Positions 62,669-64,000 of a stretch of DNA of 64,000 nucleotides are shown here, one piece after another. The stretch is from NCBI GenBank assembly GCA_012837685.1, contig DUQS01000068.1, positions 1 through 64,000 of the forward strand. Reading direction: 5' to 3'. The position numbers and the translations under genes are program-made. The notes beneath the pieces were generated by a model, which was not told where the DNA came from, searched no databases, and saw only the letters and a program-made list of their open reading frames with translations. This DNA is from Bacteroidales bacterium. GTDB lineage: Bacteria > Bacteroidota > Bacteroidia > Bacteroidales > Paludibacteraceae. Position 1 is the stretch's first letter. Each line of letters begins with the position of its first letter.

Positions 62669-63379
62669 TTAGATGGGTTTTATAGTTGTGTTTTTTAGCT
62701 CTTTGTTCAGACAATCGTAGTCGGGAAAAATAGAGCGCATCAAGCGTTTAAATTCTTTTCCGTGGTTCATTTCGCGAGTGTGGCACAGTTCGTGAATTAA
62801 TACGAAATCAATAAGTCGGTCGGGCAACAAAAGCAAGTAGCACGAAAGGTTTATTTTGCCTGTTGCCGAGCAACTTCCCCAACGACTTTTTGCGCTGTTG
62901 ATGCTGACTTTTTGATATGTAAAGTGGTGTATTTTAGCCAATTCGTCCAATCGTTGGGGCAGTAGTATGGCTGCTTCCTTTTTGAGAAATGGTGTAATAA
63001 TGTTCCACAGAATTTTCTGATTTTTAGTTTCCGAAAGGACAATATGCGGCTGGTGAAAAATAACCATTTTTTGCGGTGATGTTTCTGTGGCGAAAGTGGT
63101 CTTTATGTAATTCGATGCTTGAATGTCAATATCAATGTGCGAAGTGTGTAAACCTGCTGCCGTTAAGCGGTAGTCGCGCATTTTTGACTGTAGTCGCGTT
63201 TGTGTTTCAATTATCCAATTTTCTTTATCTTGTGGCAAAGGAAATAAGGTCGGTATTGCCAAAACGGGAGAAGTGATACTCACTTTGTCGGCATAAACCT
63301 TATAAGAAATCTGTCGATTTTCTTTGCGTGACCGTACTTCGATAGTACCAATTTTAGGATGATTTACCACAAATTTCAT
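62669..63379 (-). CDS. YgjP/SprT-like metalloprotease (DUF45)
   Basis: 236 residues from the ATG at 63379 (MKFVVNHPKIG); an ATG six codons upstream is also open. The zinc motif is HELCHTREMNHGKEF (HExxH plus a following H), preceded by SRWGSCSATGKINLSCYLLLLP, which defines the YgjP-like group. It is cytoplasmic in appearance; the substrate is unknown. It may form a two-gene unit with dgt. Confidence 0.9.
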   Translation of the reverse strand: MKFVVNHPKIGTIEVRSRKENRQISYKVYADKVSITSPVLAIPTLFPLPQDKENWIIETQTRLQSKMRDYRLTAAGLHTSHIDIDIQASNYIKTTFATETSPQKMVIFHQPHIVLSETKNQKILWNIITPFLKKEAAILLPQRLDELAKIHHFTYQKVSINSAKSRWGSCSATGKINLSCYLLLLPDRLIDFVLIHELCHTREMNHGKEFKRLMRSIFPDYDCLNKELKNTTIKPI

Positions 63380-63516
63380 AATGTACAAAGGTAGCAAAAA
63401 GATTTAAATAGCCATTGAACAATTTTGTATTTTAGATTAGGGATAAAAAAATGATAGGATGATTTTTGTAGCCACCCTATCACTATCGTTTCATCACTTA
63501 AATAGAGTATTTCAGT

Positions 63517-64000
63517 TTATTTCACCACTATTTTGTGCGCTTCCGTGCCTACAACAGCGGTGTATATGCCGCTGGGCAAGGATTGTAAAGTAGTGGTTTC
63601 TTGTGCCTTGCTTTGATGTAAGCAGCGTCCTGCCATATCGAACAGACGTATTTCGGTGCCGGGTTCAACCCCTGAAATTATCAGTTTGCCATTATTTTGT
63701 GTAAACTGTACAGCATTATCCGTAGTGTTTAAAACGCCTGTTGTACCGTCTGCTTTACGGTTGATAATCAGTTCGAAGCGGCTGTTGGCGTAGCCGGTAG
63801 TTGCGTTGAACGTGTAGTCGTTGAGAAGCAAATCAGTTTCCTTGTTGAGCAACTTATCGTTCAGTATGACGCTGAGAGCAGATTCATCTTTTTTATTCAG
63901 CGAGAAGGTGTACGTTTCAGTTTCGCCTACATAAAGACCCACTTGCATTACTGTTTGTGTGGCTTTTGCTATATGGTTGAATGCCATTTTTTTCCCTTTT
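63517..64000 (-). CDS. C-terminus of a secreted protein with T9SS-type tail (partial)
   Basis: About 161 residues are visible and the frame is open to the right edge of the window, so the protein continues outside it; an internal ATG at 63987 is probably not the start. The visible part is beta-rich and contains TYTFSLNKKDESALSVILND, a segment common just before sorting tails, then a type IX-like sorting domain: GTEIRLFDMAGRCLHQ, SLPSGIYTAVV and HKIVVK at the end. Cargo function unknown. Confidence 0.78.
   Translation of the reverse strand, partial: KGKKMAFNHIAKATQTVMQVGLYVGETETYTFSLNKKDESALSVILNDKLLNKETDLLLNDYTFNATTGYANSRFELIINRKADGTTGVLNTTDNAVQFTQNNGKLIISGVEPGTEIRLFDMAGRCLHQSKAQETTTLQSLPSGIYTAVVGTEAHKIVVK

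Overview
The window looks like a chromosomal segment of a Bacteroidales bacterium, a relative of the Porphyromonas/Paludibacter/Dysgonomonas groups. Three things support this. Many genes have the Bacteroidetes promoter pattern TTTG-N19/20-TAnnTTTG and no obvious Shine-Dalgarno sequence. The gene content is lineage-typical: DUF4270 and DUF3098 proteins, a DUF4296 lipoprotein, the one-domain 'glycogen synthase', an ExbB-X-ExbD-ExbD operon, a zinc-cysteine-poor DksA-like protein and a PorE-like lipoprotein. Two proteins end in tails that look like type IX secretion (T9SS) sorting domains. No rRNA, CRISPR array, recognisable transposase or integrase was seen.

Left end (1-5560), accessory: a partial AT-rich macro-domain (DarG-like) gene at the edge, about 350 bp of non-coding DNA, then a seven-gene arsenic operon on the minus strand. 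The operon order is arsR, arsE-like thioredoxin, arsF-like, arsG-like, acr3, a second arsF-like gene, arsP-like. Two copies of an ArsR-type operator (TGTTCG-N8-CGAACA) lie before arsR and before the arsE-like gene. The block ends at a scar near 5556, where the tail of a zinc-ribbon gene (minus) abuts a GNAT-nitrilase gene (plus) that has lost most of its acetyltransferase domain.

Core part (5560-32800): nitrilase, tRNA-Thr, smpB, a fabH-type ketosynthase, grpE-dnaJ, a minus-strand operon ftsX-DUF3098-uppP-truB-queA, the glgA-like/DUF4270/clpC block, a DegT aminotransferase, tRNA-Lys, a NYN-domain protein, an AlaX-like editing protein, a TonB-dependent receptor behind a small leader ORF, aroB-dapB-lepB, and dksA, lspA, DUF4296, proS. 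A 79-bp structured element occurs twice, once before the fabH-type gene and once before grpE.

Surface block (32800-41500): three large exported proteins on the minus strand. They are a calcineurin-type phosphoesterase lipoprotein, a fimbrillin-like lipoprotein, and a 1614-residue protein with discoidin-like, InlB/Flg_new and LamG-like repeats plus a C-terminal sorting domain. Two of its LamG-like modules are almost identical at DNA level.

Right part (41500-64000): mlaE-mlaF lipid transport, the ExbB/ExbD energising complex, tRNA-Ser, rlmH, a 1206-residue histidine kinase, tatD, an Lrp regulator, three tRNAs (Leu, Leu, Gly), a membrane phosphoesterase, a CDF cation exporter behind a DtxR/MntR-like palindrome, fabI, a phosphoesterase/beta-propeller fusion, porE with sua5 and small genes, dgt, a YgjP-type metalloprotease, and the C-terminus of another T9SS cargo at the right edge.

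The observations most worth following are the terminator hairpin that overlaps the stop codon of the leader ORF before the TonB receptor, the duplicated 79-bp element, the leader hairpin of the NYN gene, the composite ars operon with twin operators, and the broken-gene junction near 5556.
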